Below are positions 8,941 through 15,664 of a stretch of DNA of 64,000 nucleotides, piece by piece. The translations under genes were made by a program, and so were the position numbers. Position 1 is the stretch's first letter. Every line of letters begins with the position of its first letter. Location: assembly GCF_020991415.1 (NCBI RefSeq), contig NZ_JAJMOY010000004.1, forward strand, positions 248,001 through 312,000, written 5' to 3'. This stretch comes from Flavobacterium sp. ENC (lineage in GTDB: Bacteria > Bacteroidota > Bacteroidia > Flavobacteriales > Flavobacteriaceae). Under the pieces are notes generated by a model. It searched no databases, was not told the origin of the DNA, and saw only the letters and a list, made by a program, of their open reading frames with translations.

Positions 8941-9092
8941 CTGCTGTGCGAAGTCTCCAGACTTCTTACCCGTTGCTATATTCCGTATAGAATAGTTTTT
9001 AATTTTCCTTGTGGCTTATTGGAGTCGGTACGAAGTCGGGAGACTTCGTACAGCGATCGTGATATTTTAAGAAGGAACACTTCGGAGAGCTG
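8941..9092 (+). repeat. dispersed palindromic element, copy D (near full length)
   Basis: This copy has the left hairpin, the TATATTCCGTATAGAATAG core, GTGGCTTATTGGAGT, an intact right hairpin (TACGAAGTCgggaGACTTCGTA), and the tail GCGATCGTGATATTTTAAG with AAGGAACACTTCGGAGAGCT. It is a good reference for the full unit of about 150 bases. Confidence 0.8.
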
Positions 9093-9110
9093 ACGATATT
9101 CTTTGTTTTT

Positions 9111-9314
9111 TTAAGATTTGGTTTTTATCGCTTTTATTAGTTTTTTATTTCGTTTATCAGCTCTTGAATTTTGTAAAGAAATAACGGCCCAAATTGCTGC
9201 AGGAATCCAGCCAATTAAAGTTATTTGCAAGATTAGACAAATAATTGAAGTTACTATTTTTCCTCTCAAAAAGAAAGAAACACAGGGAAAGAAAATTGCA
9301 ATTAATGTCATCAT
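9111..9314 (-). CDS. YqaE/Pmp3-family small membrane protein
   Basis: This 67-aa protein has two membrane helices. It shows the family pattern: LIAIFFPCVSFFLRGK at the start, then a second helix ending LIGWIPAAIWAVISL, matching the LGWIPGxIHA signature of Pmp3/YqaE proteins. The lysine-rich tail is typical of cytosolic ends. Relatives are stress-associated small proteins that affect membrane potential. Initiation at the first or second Met cannot be decided. Confidence 0.75.
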   Translation of the reverse strand: MMTLIAIFFPCVSFFLRGKIVTSIICLILQITLIGWIPAAIWAVISLQNSRADKRNKKLIKAIKTKS

Positions 9315-9406
9315 TTTTTTGTTTTCTGTAAATATAAAAAAAAATGCATGATTTTTTGCAGGGCTAGTTTTCAGAATCCAATTTCAGTTTTAGAAGTTTC
9401 AATAGC

Positions 9407-9480
9407 CTGCTGTGCGAAGTCTCCCGACTTCGTACCCGCCACTATATTCCGTTTAGAATGGTTTTAATTCTCTTTATTAA
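9407..9480 (+). repeat. dispersed palindromic element, copy E (left half)
   Basis: Left hairpin GTGCGAAGTCtcccGACTTCGTAC plus the core TATATTCCGTTTAGAATGG. The right half is absent; the sequence then changes to an unrelated AT-rich spacer before the gene at 9639. Confidence 0.7.
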
Positions 9481-9638
9481 GAAAAAAACATTTCAGGCAG
9501 CCCGGAGTCTCCTCGCATCTAAAGTTTCTATAAGAATTAAAATAAAAAAAATAACAAGATAATTGCTTCAAAAAACACTCATCAAAAGATTAAAATAATT
9601 ATATTCGTTCTTCTTAATTTAACTATAAACCACTATAA

Positions 9639-10430
9639 ATGAGTATAAAACAAGCAGCGACTATAGCCGAAGTAATTCAGTTACTGGATGAAATAATAGA
9701 AAAATCAAAACTAGAGCAAAGCGCTATAGGTTTGTTTGCGATTTTATACCGTGAAGTTACTGTAAAAGTAAAGGAAGGTATTCGCGATGGTTCTTTTCAG
9801 AATGGTGAACGAATGGAAAAACTGGATGTCATTTTTGCCAATCGGTATTTAAAAGCGTATTATCAATATCAGGCCAAAGAAAAACCATCTGAATGTTGGG
9901 GATTTGCTTTTGAAGAGGCAGAAAAATTTTGGCCCATAGTGCTGCAGCATTTACTGTTGGGAATTAATGCACATGTAAATCTTGATTTAGGAATCGCTTC
10001 AGCCCAAGTCAGCACGGTAGAAGATATCGGGGATTTAAAATCCGATTTCGATCAGATAAACGCCATTCTGAGCAATTTGGTAGGCGGTGTCGAAAAATGC
10101 TTAATCAAAATTTGGCCAACGCTCACTATGATACTAAAATGGACCGGTAAAATGGACACCTTCTTTATTGATTTTAGCATGCAAACCGCAAGAGATGGTG
10201 CATGGAAATTCGCCAATGAATTTGTGGCCGTTCCCGAAAATCAAATAGAAGCCTGTATACAGCTAAGAGATCAACGAATCACAGAAATTGCCCGATTAGT
10301 GTCAAACCCCGGATATTTTGTGAGTGCCGTTTTCAAGTTCATTCGATTATTCGAAAGAGGAACTGTCGCTCAAAAAATAATGGATATGCAGATCATGGAA
10401 GAAAACAATATGGAATGTGCAGTTGCCTAA
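9639..10430 (+). CDS. DUF5995 family protein
   Basis: This 263-aa soluble protein has no signal peptide. Its central motif LLLGINAHVNLDLGIA fits the conserved (I/A)NAHINxDL core of DUF5995 proteins, and the fold is expected to be all-helical with conserved His/Asp side chains. The family's biochemical function is unknown. It stands alone between two repeat copies. Confidence 0.7.
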   Translation: MSIKQAATIAEVIQLLDEIIEKSKLEQSAIGLFAILYREVTVKVKEGIRDGSFQNGERMEKLDVIFANRYLKAYYQYQAKEKPSECWGFAFEEAEKFWPIVLQHLLLGINAHVNLDLGIASAQVSTVEDIGDLKSDFDQINAILSNLVGGVEKCLIKIWPTLTMILKWTGKMDTFFIDFSMQTARDGAWKFANEFVAVPENQIEACIQLRDQRITEIARLVSNPGYFVSAVFKFIRLFERGTVAQKIMDMQIMEENNMECAVA

Positions 10431-10490
10431 TTTCAAACGATAGCTTTGTCTTTTAGGTATTTTATGCTCAAATCTGCCTTGTAAAGTCTT

Positions 10491-10652
10491 TTGCTGTGCG
10501 AAGTCTCCGGACTTTGTACCCGTTGCTATATTCCGTTTAGAATAGTTTTTACTTTTCTTTGTGGCTTATTGGAGTGGGTACGAAGTCGGGAGATTTCATA
10601 CAGAGGTGGACATTTGCGTAGCTTTCATAAAGAACACTTCGTAGAGCGATGG
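10491..10652 (+). repeat. dispersed palindromic element, copy F (near full length)
   Basis: Left hairpin (GTGCGAAGTCtccgGACTTTGTAC), core TATATTCCGTTTAGAATAG, GTGGCTTATTGGAGTGGG, right hairpin (TACGAAGTCgggaGATTTCATA) and the tail AAGAACACTTCGTAGAGCG are all present with a few substitutions. Confidence 0.8.
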
Positions 10653-10656
10653 TTTT

Positions 10657-10965
10657 TTAACTTTGCTTTATTAAGGGATACAATTCATCTAACAATTCCA
10701 TTTCGTCATGGGGTAGCAATTTATATGCAATTTCTATTAGCAGCATAACTTCTATGCCCACTTCCGAGGGATCGTTTTTAAGAATCGAAATACTGGTTCT
10801 CAGCAGAGAAGAAATACTATGGCTTAACTCGCTGTAACTTGTAATTTCTAAATCGGTCTTAAAGGAATTAGTATTTTTAGCATCCGGTTGCAGCTTTGTA
10901 AAATAGTTCATTTGCTCTGCCAGCTCCAAAAAATGGAAGATTGGTTCATTACTTTTGTCTTTCAT
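10657..10965 (-). CDS. conserved hypothetical protein, paralog of the 1666-1968 gene
   Basis: This 102-aa soluble protein is clearly homologous over its length to the product at 1666-1968 (shared LPxDEMxLLDxL, SY(S/N)EL and N(Y/F)FT(K/R)L elements). No annotated family is recognised. It is divergent from the XRE regulator at 11135, and the 169-base shared spacer contains GTTGCATACAA on this gene's coding strand (11062-11072), the same 11-mer that occurs upstream of the paralog. Control by the neighbouring XRE protein is a reasonable inference. Confidence 0.75.
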   Translation of the reverse strand: MKDKSNEPIFHFLELAEQMNYFTKLQPDAKNTNSFKTDLEITSYSELSHSISSLLRTSISILKNDPSEVGIEVMLLIEIAYKLLPHDEMELLDELYPLIKQS

Positions 10966-11061
10966 GGCTTATACTTTTAAATTAATTTGATATAAAAATC
11001 TTACTTTTGTTTAATTAACGGCAAGTAAGCCAGAGATTGCATGATATAAAAATATTTAGGT

Positions 11062-11072
11062 TTGTATGCAAC
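11062..11072 (-). promoter_or_regulatory. GTTGCATACAA motif shared by both paralog promoters
   Basis: On the minus strand this reads GTTGCATACAA followed by ACC, matching the central copy (1574-1587) of the triple repeat upstream of the 1666 gene. It lies in the divergent spacer with an XRE regulator, so it is a candidate operator. Confidence 0.45.
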
Positions 11073-11122
11073 AAATGGACTTTGTTTTTTACAAAAACCT
11101 ATTTTTACTTTAAGAATTTTAA

Positions 11123-11130
11123 TACCTTTG
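11123..11130 (+). promoter_or_regulatory. Bacteroidetes -7 box of the XRE gene (possibly leaderless)
   Basis: TACCTTTG fits TAnnTTTG and ends only four bases before the ATG at 11135. With the usual spacing, transcription would begin at or next to the start codon, predicting a leaderless mRNA. No convincing -33 TTG is seen. Confidence 0.5.
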
Positions 11131-11134
11131 ATTT

Positions 11135-11545
11135 ATGAGCACAGCAGCAAAACCAAAACACATCGGAAGAAATATAACCCGGATCAGAGAACTAAAAGGC
11201 ATGAAACAGGAAGCTTTGGCTATGGCAATTGGCGTAACCCAGCAGACGGTTTCTAATCTTGAAGCTAGTGAAACTGTAGAGGAAAGCAAACTTGTTGAAG
11301 TAGCAAAGGCTCTTGGTGTAACTGTAGAGGCTATTAAAAACTTTTCGGAAGAAGGGGTGTTTAATTATTTCAACACTTTTAATGAAACTGTTTCAGGTAG
11401 TAGTTTCGGAAATGGTACATATAATAATGAATGTACTTTCAATCCTCTTGATAAAGTCGTTGAATTGTACGAGCGTTTGGTTCTGGCTGAAAAAGAATTG
11501 GTTCAGGCCGAAAGAGAAAAGGTGGAATTACTGAAAGGGAAATAA
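11135..11545 (+). CDS. XRE-family HTH transcriptional regulator
   Basis: This 136-aa protein has an N-terminal Cro/C1 helix-turn-helix (about residues 8-68), with IRELKGMKQEALAMAIGVTQ and VSNLEASE marking helices 2-4. The middle is a Asn/Phe/Gly-rich segment, and the C-terminal ~30 residues (VELYERLVLAEKELVQAER) form a short coiled coil, probably for dimerisation. Similar single-domain regulators are common in Flavobacterium. It has its own terminator at 11567-11610 and is divergent from the small conserved gene at 10657. Confidence 0.88.
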   Translation: MSTAAKPKHIGRNITRIRELKGMKQEALAMAIGVTQQTVSNLEASETVEESKLVEVAKALGVTVEAIKNFSEEGVFNYFNTFNETVSGSSFGNGTYNNECTFNPLDKVVELYERLVLAEKELVQAEREKVELLKGK

Positions 11546-11566
11546 TACTCAAATGAGTCTTTTATA

Positions 11567-11610
11567 AAAAATGTGCAAATGTCTGTTTTGACTTTTGCAC
11601 ATTTTTTTTT
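11567..11610 (+). terminator. intrinsic terminator of the XRE gene
   Basis: ATGTGCAAA pairs with TTTTGCACAT around a short internal stem-loop, followed by a run of nine T. It begins 22 bases after the stop codon. Confidence 0.75.
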
Positions 11611-11616
11611 AAAAAT

Positions 11617-11688
11617 CTGCTGTGCGAAGTCGGGAGACTTTGTACAGCGATCGCGACTTTTAAGAAGGAACACTTCGAAGAACTATGG
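11617..11688 (+). repeat. dispersed palindromic element, copy G (internally deleted)
   Basis: It begins with the normal left border CTGCTGTGCGAAGTC but passes directly into the right half (gggaGACTTTGTACAGCGATCG, then AAGGAACACTTCGAAGA). The core between the two hairpins has been lost, which is what recombination between the two near-identical hairpins would produce. Confidence 0.75.
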
Positions 11689-11799
11689 CTCGCACTCGCG
11701 AGGAGCTTTGCAAATAAAAAAGCACTCACTATTTTTCATATACATGTTAATATTGTTTTTTAATAAGCAATTTAAGTATATTTGAAAAAAAACTAAAGA

Positions 11800-12627
11800 A
11801 TGAATTGGAGCGAATTATTGCCAACGGTTTTAAAGTTACCTATTAATATTTATAAAAATAGAGTACTGATACAAAAGTTGTGGAAGAAATTTCAAGTATA
11901 TTGTAATTCAGGAAATACAGATATAGTGATTTTAGGTAGGCCAGCAGTTGGAAAATCTTTATTTTGTTCACATTTATATGGTGAAACTACTAATTTAGGA
12001 TATGATTTACCTAGAACCTCAAAAGATGTGGAGACAAAAGCAATATCTCTAGGTAATTGGGCAGAAATAGTTAGAGTCATTCCGGGACAAGGAACAAGAG
12101 AGCGAATTGCTGCTCTCGGAAGTATATTTGAAGCGGAACAAGTCCCAGATGGAATTATTTATGTAGTCGATTGGGGATATACCGATCCTCGTGATAGTGT
12201 TGTTAAAAAAACGATGATTGATGAGGAACAAATTGATACTATCGAGAAGTTACGTGAATTTAATCTTAACATAGAACTTGAGGATTTTGCAGAAGTTTTA
12301 AAATTAATAAAGGAAACTTATGTTAAGAGGAAAGGTCCCAAGTGGATAATAATTGCTGTTAATAAAGTTGACTTATATTTTGATAAAATAGATGATGCTG
12401 AAAAATATTATAATTTAGGGAATAATAGTCCATTTGCAAAACTTTTGGAAGAGACTTTAAACCATATTGGTAAACTAAATATAAAATGTAAAGTTATACC
12501 AATATCATCTTGGCAGTCTGATTTACAATGGAATGAGGAAATTGTAAAAACAAACATTGGAGGGATAGAAAATGTTAAGGCATTAACACTTAATTTTGTT
12601 AATGAAATTGCTGAATTTAATTCTTAA
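11800..12627 (+). CDS. Ras/Arf-like GTPase domain protein
   Basis: This 275-aa soluble protein has a clear P-loop (GRPAVGKS, residues 46-53), NKVD (188-191) as the guanine-specificity motif, and PISS as a G5-like loop near residue 230. The switch II region reads VIPGQG at about 93-97, so the usual Asp of DxxG is missing; this is unusual. An N-terminal amphipathic stretch (about 1-35) could touch the membrane. The next gene starts 3 bases after the stop codon and encodes a two-TM protein, so the two probably work together. AT-rich composition and repeats on both sides suggest a mobile accessory pair. Function unknown. Confidence 0.7.
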   Translation: MNWSELLPTVLKLPINIYKNRVLIQKLWKKFQVYCNSGNTDIVILGRPAVGKSLFCSHLYGETTNLGYDLPRTSKDVETKAISLGNWAEIVRVIPGQGTRERIAALGSIFEAEQVPDGIIYVVDWGYTDPRDSVVKKTMIDEEQIDTIEKLREFNLNIELEDFAEVLKLIKETYVKRKGPKWIIIAVNKVDLYFDKIDDAEKYYNLGNNSPFAKLLEETLNHIGKLNIKCKVIPISSWQSDLQWNEEIVKTNIGGIENVKALTLNFVNEIAEFNS

Positions 12628-12630
12628 AAT

Positions 12631-13095
12631 ATGGATTTAGAAAAACATAAACAAAATGAGCTTTATGATTTAGTTGAAATCGCGGAAAAAAGTTCTGCTA
12701 GTGCAAAATTTTATTCTGAAAAGATTAATACTTATAAAACATTTATAGTTCTTTTGACAGCAACTATTGCTATATCAGGACTATTGTTATCTTTTGATAT
12801 TTATAAATTTAATCAAACTTATTTGTTAGGAATTATTAGTTTTCTAATTATAATTTTTACTCTTTTGTACATGAACTTATTTAGACAGTTAACTAAGTTT
12901 AGAGATGAATTGAGAATTGAGAATGAAATTTTGTATAAATTAATTGAAATGATTTATGAAGTTAAAAATGTTAATAAATATAGATTAAATATGACAATGA
13001 TGGAACTTGCAATTATTGAAATGCGTTTGCAAAGAATTAAATTCTCAACAAAATACAAAGAAAATACTTATTCAGATAACTCTTTGAAGTTGTAA
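12631..13095 (+). CDS. two-TM membrane protein with cytosolic helices, partner of the GTPase
   Basis: This 154-aa protein has an N-terminal helical region (about 1-32), two membrane segments (about 34-53 and 64-84) separated by a short loop, then a long C-terminal helical region. This layout resembles SLATT-type pore-forming effectors found in nucleotide-signalling conflict systems, though I cannot confirm that family. It is translationally close to the GTPase gene (3-base gap). No catalytic motif is seen. A membrane effector gated by the GTPase is a hypothesis. Confidence 0.6.
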   Translation: MDLEKHKQNELYDLVEIAEKSSASAKFYSEKINTYKTFIVLLTATIAISGLLLSFDIYKFNQTYLLGIISFLIIIFTLLYMNLFRQLTKFRDELRIENEILYKLIEMIYEVKNVNKYRLNMTMMELAIIEMRLQRIKFSTKYKENTYSDNSLKL

Positions 13096-13109
13096 AAGTG
13101 ATTTTTCCT

Positions 13110-13262
13110 CTGCTGTGCGAAGTCTCCCGACTTCGTAACCGTTGCTATATTCCTATAGAATAGTTTTTACTTTTCTTTGTGGCTTATTGGAGTGGGTGCG
13201 AAGTCTCCCGACTTCGCACAGCGATCGTTACTTTTTATAAGGAACACTTCGGAGAGCTGGTT
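13110..13262 (+). repeat. dispersed palindromic element, copy H (near full length)
   Basis: Left hairpin, TATATTCCTATAGAATAG core (one base shorter), GTGGCTTATTGGAGTGGG, right hairpin (TGCGAAGTCtcccGACTTCGCA) and the AAGGAACACTTCGGAGAGCT tail are all visible. It separates the GTPase pair from the convergent pair at 13303-14283. Confidence 0.8.
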
Positions 13263-13302
13263 ACTGAAACGAGTACGAAGTGGTGAGACCTTGAGTGATA
13301 TA

Positions 13303-13710
13303 TCAATTTCTATTAGGGTTAATACTTTTCATTTTTCTATAAAATTTGGAAGCAATAATTATAATATTTATTGTGAGAGAAATCATAAAAATTGTTACTG
13401 CGATATATGACGTTGATATGGTATCATATTTAATTTTTTCAAATTTGACAGTACTAACGTTATTATAGCTGGTAATTACTAATTCTATGGCTTTTGGAAT
13501 AAATATAGCAGTTAAAAATATTGATGACAATAATAAAGGAATGAGCTTAGTTTTTAATATGATCTTTGCCATAGCATAGTTAGCCTTGTCATCGTCTTTA
13601 AAATTATTTGGCTCCAAATTGAGTATTTCATTAATTGACGAGTAATATGTACCAAATAAGGTTGTCAATATTGCCAAGAGTAAACTGCTTGCGGATATTA
13701 AATCTGACAT
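13303..13710 (-). CDS. hypothetical three-TM membrane protein
   Basis: This 135-aa protein has hydrophobic segments at about residues 5-25, 55-77 and 101-121 and a basic C-terminal tail. It starts 3 bases after the stop codon of the 189-aa gene, so the two form an operon. No family is recognised. Composition is AT-rich like the GTPase pair on the other strand. Confidence 0.55.
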   Translation of the reverse strand: MSDLISASSLLLAILTTLFGTYYSSINEILNLEPNNFKDDDKANYAMAKIILKTKLIPLLLSSIFLTAIFIPKAIELVITSYNNVSTVKFEKIKYDTISTSYIAVTIFMISLTINIIIIASKFYRKMKSINPNRN

Positions 13711-13713
13711 TTT

Positions 13714-14283
13714 TTATAAGATTGGTTGAACATTAAAATGCTGACAAAGTTTTAAATAAGACGAAGTTTTGATAACATAGGTTGAAATTGTTCCTCTCTC
13801 TTTTTCAATTATCGGTAAACTTGTATCTATACTTCCAAGTATCCTATTTAGTTCATCTTTAAAATATTGATTTTGGATTGATATTTTATAATCATTACCA
13901 TTAGCCATTTTTGTTATACTTTGGACTTCTTCTTTTACAGAGCTTGTTATAGTTTCTTTAAGATCATATTGATATTTCGACATAATTGATTTTATAAGAG
14001 CCCTACTTTCAGTTGCTGTAACTTGAAATAAATCGCATATTTTTTGTTCATCCGGAATCTTACCGCTGAAAAAATATTTTATAAAAATAAAAAGTCGAAA
14101 TTCCATTATGTCTCGGCCACGAGTGAAAACTTTTTGACCAAGAATCATTTTACGATATTCTTCAAAAGAAGCCTGAGCAACCTTATTTAATTTATCGTTT
14201 AATTCTGCATCATTACAATGAAGTATTGATTTTAATAAATTTTCTTCGCTTACTTCTGTAGTAATGTTGAATTTAATTTCCAT
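13714..14283 (-). CDS. hypothetical cytosolic protein, operon partner of a membrane protein
   Basis: This 189-aa soluble, mainly helical protein has no recognised motif. The middle (KICDLFQVTATESRALIKSI) looks helix-turn-helix-like but is not diagnostic. It is the first gene of a two-gene minus-strand unit with the three-TM protein. The soluble + membrane arrangement mirrors the GTPase/two-TM pair next door. Confidence 0.55.
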   Translation of the reverse strand: MEIKFNITTEVSEENLLKSILHCNDAELNDKLNKVAQASFEEYRKMILGQKVFTRGRDIMEFRLFIFIKYFFSGKIPDEQKICDLFQVTATESRALIKSIMSKYQYDLKETITSSVKEEVQSITKMANGNDYKISIQNQYFKDELNRILGSIDTSLPIIEKERGTISTYVIKTSSYLKLCQHFNVQPIL

Positions 14284-14465
14284 ACTATTTAATTATTTTA
14301 AAGGTTTTATATAATTTTAGTAAACAAACATCGTCTTTAATCTAAACTAACCACCACGTAAAAACACCTGATTTTATGTAGAATACTTTTTGCTAAAAGT
14401 AAATCTCTTTAATCAAATGCTTTTACGGAAATCCATAAAAGCCCATTAAAAACCCAAAAGCCCTA

Positions 14466-14565
14466 ACCCTGATAGCAGCGGCATCCTTTAGGCAACCAAA
14501 AACATCTAAATTATAAACAAAATATTCCGCCTAAAATGATATAGCGGATAGCAGAAAGAAGCTCA
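14466..14565 (+). ncRNA. structured element, possibly a Flavo-1-like RNA
   Basis: ACCCTGATAGCAGCGGCATCC starts the element, and GATATAGCGGATAGCAGAAAG ends it. Between them CAT-cc-TTTAGGC (14482-14493) pairs with GCCTAAA-ATG (14529-14538). Blocks of the form GATAGnAGCGGCATCC...GATATAGCGGATAGCAG recur in intergenic DNA of flavobacteria, and may correspond to the Flavo-1 motif; that name is from memory and not checked. The strand is chosen from this orientation of the blocks. The rest of the 14284-14655 gap has only the terminator at 14567. Confidence 0.4.
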
Positions 14566-14566
14566 T

Positions 14567-14608
14567 AAAAAAACTGCCCAAAATATCTTTCAACTTTGAG
14601 CAGTTTGC
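14567..14608 (-). terminator. intrinsic terminator of the 14656-15195 gene
   Basis: On the minus strand AAACTGCtCAAA pairs with TTTGgGCAGTTT, followed by a T run. It lies about 50 bases past the stop codon. Confidence 0.7.
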
Positions 14609-14655
14609 ATTAACTATGCTTTAATTTAGGTGAGATTGGTTTGTTTTGAGGTGTT

Positions 14656-15195
14656 TTATATTTTTTTCCATTTTCCTTTTCCGCCACCAACAACACCTCC
14701 TCCACCAATGGCAGGGCCAATAAAACTCCCTACAATACTTCCGTTGTACATCCAGAATACCTGAAGAAGTCCAGCTCCGTATGAGCCGCTAAAAACTTCG
14801 AAACTCATTTCAAGATCCCCGGGAGAATTCCAGTACGTACCCCATGGACCACCACCTCCGGCAGTTACCCCTGCAGCGCCAAATCCCCAAAAACTGGTTT
14901 CAAATTGGTAGTCGCCGTCCATGAATGTAATTTTAGCATCAAAACGGCCATAGACCACTCCAAATGTTACGGCAACACCACCGCCATACCACGGATTTTC
15001 AGGAGTTTCTTCAGATTCCTGAATAGCATTTAGTTGCTTTTCTTCAAATTCGGCAATCTTATTCGACAGCTCTTCTGAAGGAACCCCCAAAAGTGATTCA
15101 TGAAAACGACGGTACTTTTCAATTTCTCTTTGCTGTGAGACCTCAGCTCTTGATTTGTACAGATCAATACTTTTAATACCTTCTTTGTAATTCAT
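14656..15195 (-). CDS. glycine/aromatic-rich beta protein, VapA-like in appearance
   Basis: This 179-aa protein has no signal peptide. The first ~65 residues are charged and helical; the rest is beta-rich with repeated Gly and aromatic residues (YGGGVAVTFGVVYGRF, FGAAGVTAGGGGPWGTYW, AIGGGGVVGGGKGKW). That pattern recalls the eight-stranded VapA-type barrels found in scattered bacteria, but similarity is too vague to assign. The gene has its own terminator. What it does is unknown. Confidence 0.55.
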   Translation of the reverse strand: MNYKEGIKSIDLYKSRAEVSQQREIEKYRRFHESLLGVPSEELSNKIAEFEEKQLNAIQESEETPENPWYGGGVAVTFGVVYGRFDAKITFMDGDYQFETSFWGFGAAGVTAGGGGPWGTYWNSPGDLEMSFEVFSGSYGAGLLQVFWMYNGSIVGSFIGPAIGGGGVVGGGKGKWKKI

Positions 15196-15664
15196 AATAA
15201 ATAATTTAAGATTTTCCTACTCTATTATCAATAGGCTTTTCGGATTCCGCCTTATAATAATTTGTAATTATGAAATATCGTGTAAGTTTAATAGTACTTA
15301 GTCTACGCGCGACTAATTAAAAAAGATAAGGCGTAAAATTGGATTGTAGGTTCTTTCTGGCTTAAATTTGAATTTCAAAAATAAGAAAAATTGTATATAA
15401 TTTACATTTTTTAATATTTTATTTTGCCTTAATACGCTGTTTTGTAGTGTGTTGTGGTTTTTGTTGTGCTTTTTTGTACAAGTACCGATATGTTTTTTTG
15501 TAGGGAACAAAAATTGATGGTCGGGCAAACAGAATGTAACTTTTTTAAAATTTTAATAGCATATCTCTTCAACCGGGAAACAGCTCCTAAAAACACAAAA
15601 AATCAATACTAGAATTTTAAACAAAAATTTCGTAAATTTGCACTCCAATAAAAGGAATTAGAAA
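15196..15664. other. AT-rich spacer carrying the prfA promoter
   Basis: The only feature I can support is TAAATTTG at 15633-15640, a good -7 box about 25 bases upstream of the prfA start codon. No clear -33 element or small gene is seen. A 71-codon frame on the minus strand has AT-rich, non-protein-like composition and is not called. Confidence 0.5.

Noticed and set aside
10491..10748. 85-codon plus-strand frame
   Set aside because: It runs through repeat copy F and into the minus-strand paralog gene; the protein is repeat-derived.
15313..15528. 71-codon minus-strand frame upstream of prfA
   Set aside because: AT-rich, Lys/Asn/Phe-biased composition, no plausible promoter, and overlaps the region before prfA.
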